A stretch of 36,646 bases of DNA, from NCBI GenBank assembly GCA_903870415.1, contig CAIQDA010000123.1, positions 1 through 36,646 of the forward strand. The letters are read 5' to 3'. The DNA comes from an uncultured delta proteobacterium. Lineage in GTDB: Bacteria > Myxococcota_A > Polyangia > Polyangiales > Polyangiaceae. Below the pieces are notes generated by a model. That model ran no database searches. It worked only from the letters and a program-made list of their open reading frames with translations, and was not told the origin of the DNA. Positions 29,255-36,646 of this stretch are shown here, in pieces. The number at the start of each line of letters is the position of its first letter. The first letter of the stretch is position 1. The translations under genes were made by a program, and so were the position numbers.

Positions 29255-30493
29255 ATGTCAACGATAGCCCATGAGGCGCTCGAACTCGCTCAGACCATCG
29301 CCGCTCCGTTGCGGGACCTCGGCACGGAGATCGACGAGGCCGCGAACCTCGCCCGTTCGCCGCGAGCGAGCGCCCTTTCGGTCCTTCCGCGCATCTCGGT
29401 CGACGGAGGTCGAGCCGTCTTCGAGCCCGCAAGCGGCCCGCGCTACGTGCCCATCAAGGCGATTGGCGAAGGCGGAATGGGGGAAGTGGCGCTCGTCGAA
29501 GATCGCGACATCGGGCGTAAAGTTGCACGCAAGCGTCTCCTTCCCGGAAGCGGCGCGGGTGCCGTGATGCGTTTCGTCGATGAGATTCGCGTCATCGGTC
29601 AGCTCGATCATCCTGGCATCGTGCCCATTCACGACGTTGGCCTCGACGAGCGCGGCGAGTTCTTCTTCGTCATGAAATACGTCGACGGAGAGACGCTCGA
29701 GGACATCATCTCGCGCCTCCGCGACGGAGACCCCGCAACGCTTCGCGACTGGGATACGCCGCGTCGCATCGAGGTCTTCGTCGCCCTGCTTCGTGCCCTC
29801 GACTACGCGCATTCGCGCGGCATTCTTCACCGCGACATCAAGCCCGCCAACGTCATGCTCGGTCGCTTCGGCGAAGTCATGTTGATGGATTGGGGAGTTT
29901 CACGCCCCATCGGCGGACCCCGAGAAGCGCACCTCGCAACAGGTGATGGCGGTGCAGCCGGCGACTCCGTTCGCACCTCGAGCACCCGCGTAGGCTCGAT
30001 CATCGGAACGCCGCTCTACATGTCGCCGGAGCAAGGCCGCGGAGACACCGACACGCTCGACCACCGCAGCGACCTGTATTCAGCCTGCATCCTCTTTCAC
30101 GAACTCCTCACCACGCGACACATCCACGAAGAGGTCGAAACCATGGAGAGCCTCATGGTGCGCGTCATCACGATGCAGGCCCCCTCGTCAGCGGACCTTC
30201 ACAACGTGTGGCGCATACCTGCAGAATACGCGCACTTTCTCCATCGCGGTCTCGCCCACGCGCGCGACGATCGCTGGGCGTCTGCCAAGGAAATGGTCTC
30301 CGAACTCCACGACATTCTCGACGGCCGATGCCGCGTGCAATGCGCCTTCACGCTCACCAAGCGCAGCCTCAGCGACCTCGGTCGCCTGCTCGATCGGTAC
30401 CCGATGCGCGCGCTCGCCAGCATCATCGCGTTCTTCGCGCTGTTCGTGGCGCTCGCCGCGATGGTGGCGGTCATGTTCCTCGCCCGCGCGTGA
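29255..30493 (+). CDS. Serine/threonine protein kinase (PknB-like) with C-terminal transmembrane anchor
   Basis: IGEGGMGEVALVEDRDIGRKVARKRL, ILHRDIKPANVMLG, LMDWGVSRP (DWG variant), GTPLYMSPEQGRGDTDTLDHRSDLYS; C-terminal TM ASIIAFFALFVALAAMVAVMFLA. Confidence 0.93.
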   Translation: MSTIAHEALELAQTIAAPLRDLGTEIDEAANLARSPRASALSVLPRISVDGGRAVFEPASGPRYVPIKAIGEGGMGEVALVEDRDIGRKVARKRLLPGSGAGAVMRFVDEIRVIGQLDHPGIVPIHDVGLDERGEFFFVMKYVDGETLEDIISRLRDGDPATLRDWDTPRRIEVFVALLRALDYAHSRGILHRDIKPANVMLGRFGEVMLMDWGVSRPIGGPREAHLATGDGGAAGDSVRTSSTRVGSIIGTPLYMSPEQGRGDTDTLDHRSDLYSACILFHELLTTRHIHEEVETMESLMVRVITMQAPSSADLHNVWRIPAEYAHFLHRGLAHARDDRWASAKEMVSELHDILDGRCRVQCAFTLTKRSLSDLGRLLDRYPMRALASIIAFFALFVALAAMVAVMFLARA

Positions 30494-30712
30494 CCGTAAC
30501 CGTGTGCGCCGAAGTTCGTTGATGCGCGCGCCGACCTTTTTCGCCGCGCCATGACGTAACGTCCGCTATTTTCAGCCCCCGGAAGACGCGCGAAGGCCGT
30601 GTGGCGGCATTCCGCGATTGACCCGAATCCATGAAGAGCAGAGTCTTCGCCGCGGCGGCTCCTCGCACGAACAAACTTTCTCGATGCGCGGCCGACCGAC
30701 ACGGAGAAAAGC

Positions 30713-32431
30713 ATGATCCTGCTGAACCCTGCGAAGTACGCGCCTCATGACCTGGACGAACCGTCCGCCGAGTTGATGCGGAAGACCATTGCGTTCTTCG
30801 AAGCCAAAGGGAAGCGGAAGCTAAAAGACGACGATCGCGAACGCGTTTGGTACGCCGATTTTATCGAATTCGTCGGTCGCGAGAACATCTTTGCAACGCT
30901 ACTGACGCCGACTCCGCACGCAGAGGGCGACTCGAACGCGCGATGGGACACGCACCGCAACTGCGAATTCAGCGAGATTGCAGCATTTTACGCGCTTCAC
31001 TATTGGTACACGTGGCAAGTTTCCATCCTGGGCCTTGGTCCCATTTGGATGGGAACGAACGACGAGGTCAAGCAGCGCACGCGAGCCTATCTCCTGAACG
31101 GAGGCATCTTCGCGTTTGGCCTCTCCGAGAAGGAACACGGAGCCGACCTCTATTCGAGCGAGATGCGCCTGGCGCCCGCGGGCGACGGCACCTGGGTTGC
31201 GAACGGCTCAAAGTACTATATTGGCAATGCGAATGAAGCGGCCATCGTGTCGACGTTCGGCAAAACGACCGATACGAACGAATTTGTTTTCTTCGGCGTC
31301 GACCCGAAGCACCCTAAATACTCGCTCGTGAAGAACACGGTCAACGTGCAGTCGTACGTCGCGGAATACCGCTTGAATGACTACCCGATTACGCAGGCGG
31401 ATATCTTCTCGCGCGGAACAGAGGCGTGGGATTCGTCTCTCAACACCATCAACGTCGGCAAGTTCAACCTTGGCTGGGCATCGATTGGTATTTGCACGCA
31501 CGCGTTCTACGAAGCGATTCACCATGCGGCACATCGCGTGCTTTACGGGAACAGCGTCACCGACTTTCCGCATGTTCGCCAACTGTTCGTCGATGCGTAT
31601 ACACGCCTCGTCGCGATGAAGGTATTTTCGCGTCGTGCGTCGGACTACATGCGAGCGGCGTCCCTTGGCGACCGCCGGTACCTGCTTTTCAATCCAATGG
31701 TCAAAATGAAGGTGACCACCCAGGGCGAAGAGGTCGTGAACCTTCTCTGGGACGTGATCGCAGCCAAGGGCTTCGAACGCGATACGTACTTCGAAATCGC
31801 CACCCGCGACATTCGCGCATTGCCGAAGCTCGAAGGCACCGTGCACGTGAACATGGCGTTGATCGTCAAATTCATGCGCAATTACTTCTTCAATCCCGGC
31901 GAATTCCCCGATATTCCTCGGCAGACCGAGGCGAAGAACGACGACTTTCTCTTCGCGCAAGGGCCGACCAAGGGACTCGGCGCGATTCAGTTCCACGATT
32001 TCAGCGCCGCCTACGCGAGTGCCGAAACGCCGAATCTGGCTATTTTTCGCGAGCAAATCGAAGTCTTCAAGCAGTTCCTCATCGCTTCGGCGTCGGACCC
32101 CGCGGCCACCGCATCCCAGGGCAAGGACATCGACTTCTTGTTGTCCCTCGGAGAGGTCTTCACGCTGGTCGCCTACGGGCAACTCATTCTTGAGTACCGC
32201 AAGCTTTGCCCAGCCGACGTGAGCGACGATCTGCTCGACCAGATCTTCGACTTCATGGTGCGCGACTTTTCGAAGTTCGCTTTGCAGCTTTTCTCCAAGC
32301 CGAGCAGCACCGCGACCCAGATGGACCTTTGCCAGAAGATGATCCGCAAGCCGTCAGTCGACGCCGCACGGACGCAGCGCATTTGGTCAGAAGTATTCGC
32401 GCTCCGCGACGCCTACGAGATGTCCCCGTAA
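30713..32431 (+). CDS. Acyl-CoA dehydrogenase family protein
   Basis: FAFGLSEKEHGADLYSSEMRL, WVANGSKYYIGNANEAAIVSTFGK, INVGKFNLGWASIGIC; preceded by GGAGAAAAGCATG. Confidence 0.85.
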   Translation: MILLNPAKYAPHDLDEPSAELMRKTIAFFEAKGKRKLKDDDRERVWYADFIEFVGRENIFATLLTPTPHAEGDSNARWDTHRNCEFSEIAAFYALHYWYTWQVSILGLGPIWMGTNDEVKQRTRAYLLNGGIFAFGLSEKEHGADLYSSEMRLAPAGDGTWVANGSKYYIGNANEAAIVSTFGKTTDTNEFVFFGVDPKHPKYSLVKNTVNVQSYVAEYRLNDYPITQADIFSRGTEAWDSSLNTINVGKFNLGWASIGICTHAFYEAIHHAAHRVLYGNSVTDFPHVRQLFVDAYTRLVAMKVFSRRASDYMRAASLGDRRYLLFNPMVKMKVTTQGEEVVNLLWDVIAAKGFERDTYFEIATRDIRALPKLEGTVHVNMALIVKFMRNYFFNPGEFPDIPRQTEAKNDDFLFAQGPTKGLGAIQFHDFSAAYASAETPNLAIFREQIEVFKQFLIASASDPAATASQGKDIDFLLSLGEVFTLVAYGQLILEYRKLCPADVSDDLLDQIFDFMVRDFSKFALQLFSKPSSTATQMDLCQKMIRKPSVDAARTQRIWSEVFALRDAYEMSP

Positions 32432-32546
32432 CGCGAGCCCGCCATCGCATGGCCCTTCTGTCGGCATCGGTCGTCACGACGCAGGCAGGAGGGCATGAAT
32501 GACGCTCATTGCGCCAATTCATTGCTCCAACTCGTCGTCGTGAGTT

Positions 32547-33209
32547 CTACCTCGGTTTGAGGCCGTTCACGAGCACGTCGACCATTGTCGCCATTTCCGC
32601 TTCGTCATCCCATTCCGAATGGGGCCGAAAGACAAAGCGCGCGAGCATGTACCCTGCGGTCATCGACATGACGATGCGCACAAGGGACGCTCGCGGGATT
32701 CGGCGAAGCTCTCCGACGCGCTCAAGCTCGGCGGTGACTTCGGCCATTCGTGGTTCGATTTGCTCCTGGAAAACGCGCACAAACAGCTCGGCAAGCTCCG
32801 GATGCACCATGACGGCGTGAGCGATGAGCTTGAGTTTCGACGGGTGCTCCTGCACGAACTTGAGGCGGCTGTGCATGAAGGCGTCGAGAAGCCCTGACGT
32901 TGAGGCCCAATTCATCGCCAGCGTTTCGCGAACGCCACCTATGGCGTCCGGCATCAAGAGCTCGAGCGCCGCCGGCGTGAGAATTTGCTCGAAGAGGCGC
33001 TCCTTCGTCGTGAAGTTCGCAAAGATGGTCTTCTCGGCCACCCCTGCCCCTTTCGCGATCGCCGCAGTGGACGTCGCGGCGTAGCCACGCTCGGCGAAGA
33101 GCTCGAGGGCGGCCCGGAGAATTCGTTGCTTTGTCCCCGAGGGGGCCTTCGCGTCGGCGCTTGGCTCGCGGGGGGATTCGACCTTCGCCATGAGGGACAC
33201 GCTTGACAT
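32547..33209 (-). CDS. TetR/AcrR family transcriptional regulator
   Basis: N-terminal HTH TKQRILRAALELFAERGYAATSTAAIAKGAGVAEKTIFANFTTKERLFEQI. Start could also be MAKVES (33191). Confidence 0.92.
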   Translation of the reverse strand: MSSVSLMAKVESPREPSADAKAPSGTKQRILRAALELFAERGYAATSTAAIAKGAGVAEKTIFANFTTKERLFEQILTPAALELLMPDAIGGVRETLAMNWASTSGLLDAFMHSRLKFVQEHPSKLKLIAHAVMVHPELAELFVRVFQEQIEPRMAEVTAELERVGELRRIPRASLVRIVMSMTAGYMLARFVFRPHSEWDDEAEMATMVDVLVNGLKPR

Positions 33210-33226
33210 GTTCCGGCCACAGGAGC

Positions 33227-33242
33227 AAGTAAGTGCTTACTT
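33227..33242. promoter_or_regulatory. Inverted-repeat operator candidate for the divergent TetR regulator
   Basis: AAGTAAG-TG-CTTACTT: perfect 7-bp arms with 2-bp spacer in the TetR/HlyD divergent intergenic region. Confidence 0.7.
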
Positions 33243-33263
33243 ACTTTTTGATCGAGGTACGCC

Positions 33264-34310
33264 ATGCGGAAGCAGCTTCTCTCGGGCCTCATGCTCGTCA
33301 TCGTGCTCGCCACGGTCATCGCGCTCCGTGTGCGCGCGCAGAACGCTTACAAACACGCGCCTTCGGGCGGGTCGTCGACGCTCGAGGGCACCGAGGCCGT
33401 GGTCGCAACGAAGCAAGGAGGCCGCCTCGTGGAGGTGCTTGCGCGCGAAGGCGACGCGGTGAAGGCGGGCCAGGTGCTCGCGCGTCTCGACTGCGACGAC
33501 CAAGAGGCAACGCTCGCGCTCGCGAAGGCCCGAGCGCGCCAAGCGGTGGCGCAGGTCGAACTCGCGGAAAGCGGCGTGGGGGGCGCGAGGGAGACCGCGA
33601 TGGCCGCGGCGGCGCAGGTGCATGTCGCCTCGGCGCGCGCGGGCTCGCTTGATGTTCAGCGTCAGAAGGCGACGCGTGATCGCGAGCGGGCAAACACATT
33701 GGCGGCGGCGGGAGCGGCGCCGAGCGTTGACCTCGACCGTGCGGAAACCGCGGAGAAAGGTCTCGCTGCGGAGACCCAAGCGGCCCAGGCGACCATCGAT
33801 GCGGCGCGCTCGGCCGCGAAGGCGCAAGCGTCGACGGTGGGCACGGCCGGGGCTCAAGTGGCAGTGGCACGCGCCGCTCTCGACGCGTCGAACGCCGACG
33901 TGCGACGCCTTGAACTCGCGGTGGCGGAGTGCGTCCTCAAAGCTCCACGCGATGGCGTCGTCGTCGATCGCCTGCACGAGCCCGGCGCCGTCATCGGACC
34001 GGGGACACGCGTCCTCACGCTCATCGACATCTCGACGATCAAGGCGACGTTTTTCTTGCCAAACGCCGAGCTTTCTCGAGCCAAACTTGGCGCGCGAGCG
34101 GAGGTGCGCGTGGATGCGTACCCGAGCCGCGTCTTCGTCGGCACGGTGCGCCACGTGGGAAGCGAAGCGGAGTTCACGCCTCGAAACGTTCAAACGCGCG
34201 AAGATCGCGATCGTCTCGTGTACGCGGTGGAGGTCGCGCTCGAGAACCCCGACGGCGACCTGCGCTCCGGCATGCCCGGTGAGGTCGTGCTTCCGGGGAC
34301 AAACCCGTGA
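33264..34310 (+). CDS. HlyD/EmrA-type membrane fusion protein (YbhG-like)
   Basis: N-terminal TM; GGRLVEVLAREGDAVKAGQVLARLDCDD lipoyl half, long coiled coil, VLKAPRDGVVVDRLHEPGAVIGPGTRVLTLIDIS. Confidence 0.9.
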   Translation: MRKQLLSGLMLVIVLATVIALRVRAQNAYKHAPSGGSSTLEGTEAVVATKQGGRLVEVLAREGDAVKAGQVLARLDCDDQEATLALAKARARQAVAQVELAESGVGGARETAMAAAAQVHVASARAGSLDVQRQKATRDRERANTLAAAGAAPSVDLDRAETAEKGLAAETQAAQATIDAARSAAKAQASTVGTAGAQVAVARAALDASNADVRRLELAVAECVLKAPRDGVVVDRLHEPGAVIGPGTRVLTLIDISTIKATFFLPNAELSRAKLGARAEVRVDAYPSRVFVGTVRHVGSEAEFTPRNVQTREDRDRLVYAVEVALENPDGDLRSGMPGEVVLPGTNP

Positions 34311-35236
34311 GCGCACTCTTGGAAGCCAGGCGCGTCGTGCGCCGCTTCCCCGGGGTGACAGCCCTCGACGACGTGTCGCTCGCTATTTTGCCAGGTGAAT
34401 TGCTCGGTCTTGTGGGCCCCGATGGCGCGGGGAAGACGACGTTGATTCGCGCGCTCACGGGCCTCATCGACGTCGACGATGGCGACGTGCTCGTTTCGGG
34501 CACCTCGTGGAAGCACGCGCCAGAAGAGGCGCGCGAGCAGCTCGGGTACATGCCGCAACAGTTTGCACTCTACAGTGATCTGTCCGTCGACGAAAACATG
34601 CTCTTCTTCGCGCATCTCTTTGGCCTCTCGAAGCGCGACTTCGCCGAGCGCCGCGATCGCCTCCTCGCGGTCACTCAGCTCACACGCGCGAAGGATCGAC
34701 CCGCGGGCGCGCTCTCCGGTGGCATGTACAAAAAGCTGGCGATTGCCTGCGCACTTCTCCATCGACCGCAGGTGCTCGTGCTCGATGAGCCGACGAACGG
34801 CGTCGACCCGGTGAGCCGTCGCGAGGTGTGGGCGCTCCTTTACGAGTTCGTCGCCGAGGGCATGGGTGTCCTCGTTTCGACGCCGTACATGGACGAGGCC
34901 GCACGCTGCAGCCGCGTGTGCCTGCTCTCAAACGGAAAGGTGCTCTCGGAGGGTGACCCTGCGGAGCTCGTTCGGCGTTGCGAGGACGTGGTGCTCGAAG
35001 CAACGACCGACGACCGCGGGCCCCTCGACGCGTTTCTCGAAGGCCACGAGGCGGTCATTGCGGTGACGCCCGCGGGCGAACGCCTTCGCGCGCTCGTTCA
35101 GGGAAATCGCTCAGAAGAAGTGCGCGCTGGACTGATGGCTCGCGGCGCAGAGGTTCAGCGCAGCGTGCCCGACTTCGAAGACCTTTACTTCTCGCTGGCG
35201 GCACGAGCGAAACGCGACGCGCGGGTGCACGCGTGA
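34307..35236 (+). CDS. ABC transporter ATP-binding protein (first YbhF-like half)
   Basis: Walker A GPDGAGKTT, signature LSGGMYKKLAIACAL, Walker B VLVLDEPTNGVDPVSRR. Overlaps the upstream stop. Confidence 0.93.
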   Translation: MSALLEARRVVRRFPGVTALDDVSLAILPGELLGLVGPDGAGKTTLIRALTGLIDVDDGDVLVSGTSWKHAPEEAREQLGYMPQQFALYSDLSVDENMLFFAHLFGLSKRDFAERRDRLLAVTQLTRAKDRPAGALSGGMYKKLAIACALLHRPQVLVLDEPTNGVDPVSRREVWALLYEFVAEGMGVLVSTPYMDEAARCSRVCLLSNGKVLSEGDPAELVRRCEDVVLEATTDDRGPLDAFLEGHEAVIAVTPAGERLRALVQGNRSEEVRAGLMARGAEVQRSVPDFEDLYFSLAARAKRDARVHA

Positions 35237-36180
35237 CCGCCGTTGCACCCGACGCGCCCGTCATCCTCGAGACGCGCGGCCTCGTGAAACGCTTCGACGA
35301 GTTCACCGCGGTGAAGTCCGTGTCGTTCTCCGTGCAGCGTGGAGAAATCTTCGGGTACCTCGGCGCGAACGGGGCCGGCAAGTCGACAACGATTCGCATC
35401 CTCTGCGGGCTCCTCACACCCACCTCGGGCGAGGCCATCGTGGCGGGGCATGACGTGGCGAAAGACCCGGAATCCGTCAGGCTTTCCGTCGGATACATGT
35501 CGCAGCGGTTCTCGCTCTACCCGGACCTCACCGCAGCAGAGAACCTCGACTTCTTCGGCGGCGCCTACCGCATTCCACGAACGCTTCGTCTTGCGCGCGC
35601 GGCGGCGTTGCTCCGCGACGTCGATCTTCCTCCGAACGATCCTCGCCCCGCTGGAGAGCTTCCCGGCGGCATGCGCCAACGGCTCGCGCTCGCAACTGCG
35701 CTCATCCACGCGCCACCGATCGTGTTTCCCGACGAGCCCACCGCGGGCGTAGACCCGGAGGCGCGACGCAACTTTTGGCGCATCATCCGCAAGCTCGCCG
35801 CGGCGGGAACCACGGTTTTTGTCACGACGCACTACATGGACGAGGCGGAGTACTGCGGTCGCGTGGGCATGATGGTGGACGGCGAACTCGTCGCCCTCGA
35901 CACGCCGCAGGGCCTCAAACGGTCGTTCGTTCCCGGGCGCACCTTCGCCCTTCGCGGCCGACGCTTGCCTCACGCGGCCCTCGCTGCGCTGCCCTACGTG
36001 CGTGCGGTCGAGGGCTTCGGTGCGGGACTGCACGTGCGCTGCGACGAAGATGCGCCGGGCGCATTGGCTCTCGTGGAAGCCGCGCGCGCAGCAGGCGCCG
36101 AAGAGCCGTTTGCCGAGGAAATTGCCGCAACGTTGGAAGATGTGTTCCTCGCGGTTGCGGGGCGCAGCGAGGCTTCATGA
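35233..36180 (+). CDS. ABC transporter ATP-binding protein (second YbhF-like half, variant signature)
   Basis: Walker A GANGAGKST, LPGGMRQRLALATAL, IVFPDEPTAGVDPEARR, FVTTHYMDEAEYC. GTG start at 35233 overlaps the upstream stop; the ORF-track start (34978) is too long. Confidence 0.9.
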   Translation: MTAVAPDAPVILETRGLVKRFDEFTAVKSVSFSVQRGEIFGYLGANGAGKSTTIRILCGLLTPTSGEAIVAGHDVAKDPESVRLSVGYMSQRFSLYPDLTAAENLDFFGGAYRIPRTLRLARAAALLRDVDLPPNDPRPAGELPGGMRQRLALATALIHAPPIVFPDEPTAGVDPEARRNFWRIIRKLAAAGTTVFVTTHYMDEAEYCGRVGMMVDGELVALDTPQGLKRSFVPGRTFALRGRRLPHAALAALPYVRAVEGFGAGLHVRCDEDAPGALALVEAARAAGAEEPFAEEIAATLEDVFLAVAGRSEAS

Positions 36181-36646
36181 ACACCCCATCGAGACGAAGG
36201 TCCGGCGTCCGCGGATCGCTCCGGCGCATCTTCGCCATCGCGCTGAAGGAGGTGATGCACATCTTCCGTGACCCAGGCACGCTCTACTTCGCCGTCGGCA
36301 TGCCGCTCATCATGCTCGTCCTCTTCGGCTACGCGATTTCCTTCGACGTCGATCACATCCCCGTCGTCGTCGTGGACCAAGACCGAAGCGCCGATAGCCG
36401 CGAGCTTATTGCGAGGTTTCTCTCAGGCAAAAGCTTCACACAGGTCGCCACACGAAGCGCCGCCGAGGACATCGAGCCGCTCTTTCGACGACGAGAGGCG
36501 AGCGTCGGCTTCGTGGTGCCAAAAGGATACGCGAAGGCTGTCTCGCGCGGGGACGCGACCGCCGTGCAGGTGCTCGTCGACGCCGCTGACAACGCGACCA
36601 CGAACACGGTGCTCGCGTCGGCGATGCGTTTCTCGATCAGCGTGAA
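36177..36646 (+). CDS. ABC-2 type transporter permease (YbhS/YbhR-like), truncated by window end
   Basis: ATGA overlap with the upstream stop; translation MNTPSRRRSGVRGSLRRIFAIALKEVMHIFRDPGTLYFAVGMPLIMLVLFGYAISFDVDHIPVVVVDQDRS. No stop before 36646. Confidence 0.88.
   Translation, partial: MNTPSRRRSGVRGSLRRIFAIALKEVMHIFRDPGTLYFAVGMPLIMLVLFGYAISFDVDHIPVVVVDQDRSADSRELIARFLSGKSFTQVATRSAAEDIEPLFRRREASVGFVVPKGYAKAVSRGDATAVQVLVDAADNATTNTVLASAMRFSISV

Noticed and set aside
30494-30712. 219-nt intergenic region considered for an ncRNA or riboswitch
   Set aside because: No convincing conserved structure or terminator (stem plus T-tract) could be identified by eye; covariance-model search (Rfam/cmscan) would be needed.

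Overview
This is a high-GC bacterial chromosomal window whose gene content and style suggest Myxococcota/Deltaproteobacteria (inference, not tested). It is densely coding, with about 24 supported CDS, many joined by ATGA/GTGA-type overlaps. Left to right: (i) + strand operon of 3-hydroxyacyl-CoA dehydrogenase, enoyl-CoA hydratase, DNA pol III delta' (holB) and a PSP1/RicT-like protein; (ii) - strand genes for ThiE-like, Rsm22-like methyltransferase, a second methyltransferase with a disordered N-terminus, phosphatidylserine decarboxylase, a peptidase-MA-like secreted metalloprotease and a DUF4175-like membrane protein; (iii) + strand PlsB acyltransferase and MepA-like endopeptidase; (iv) - strand guaB, lipB and M23 endopeptidase; (v) - strand thioredoxin-like/di-heme peroxidase (MauG/CcpA) fusion lipoprotein; (vi) a decayed flavoprotein oxidoreductase remnant; (vii) a + strand signalling cluster of two adjacent paralogous 7TMR-DISM-type sensors with different outputs (HK-REC-HK and HK-REC-class III cyclase), followed by a tail-anchored Ser/Thr kinase; (viii) acyl-CoA dehydrogenase; (ix) TetR regulator divergent from a YbhGFSR-like HlyD/ABC/ABC/ABC-2 efflux operon, with a visible inverted-repeat operator. 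No tRNA, rRNA, CRISPR array, transposase or prophage was recognised. The most interesting part is the paired-sensor signalling cluster at about 22.4-30.5 kb.
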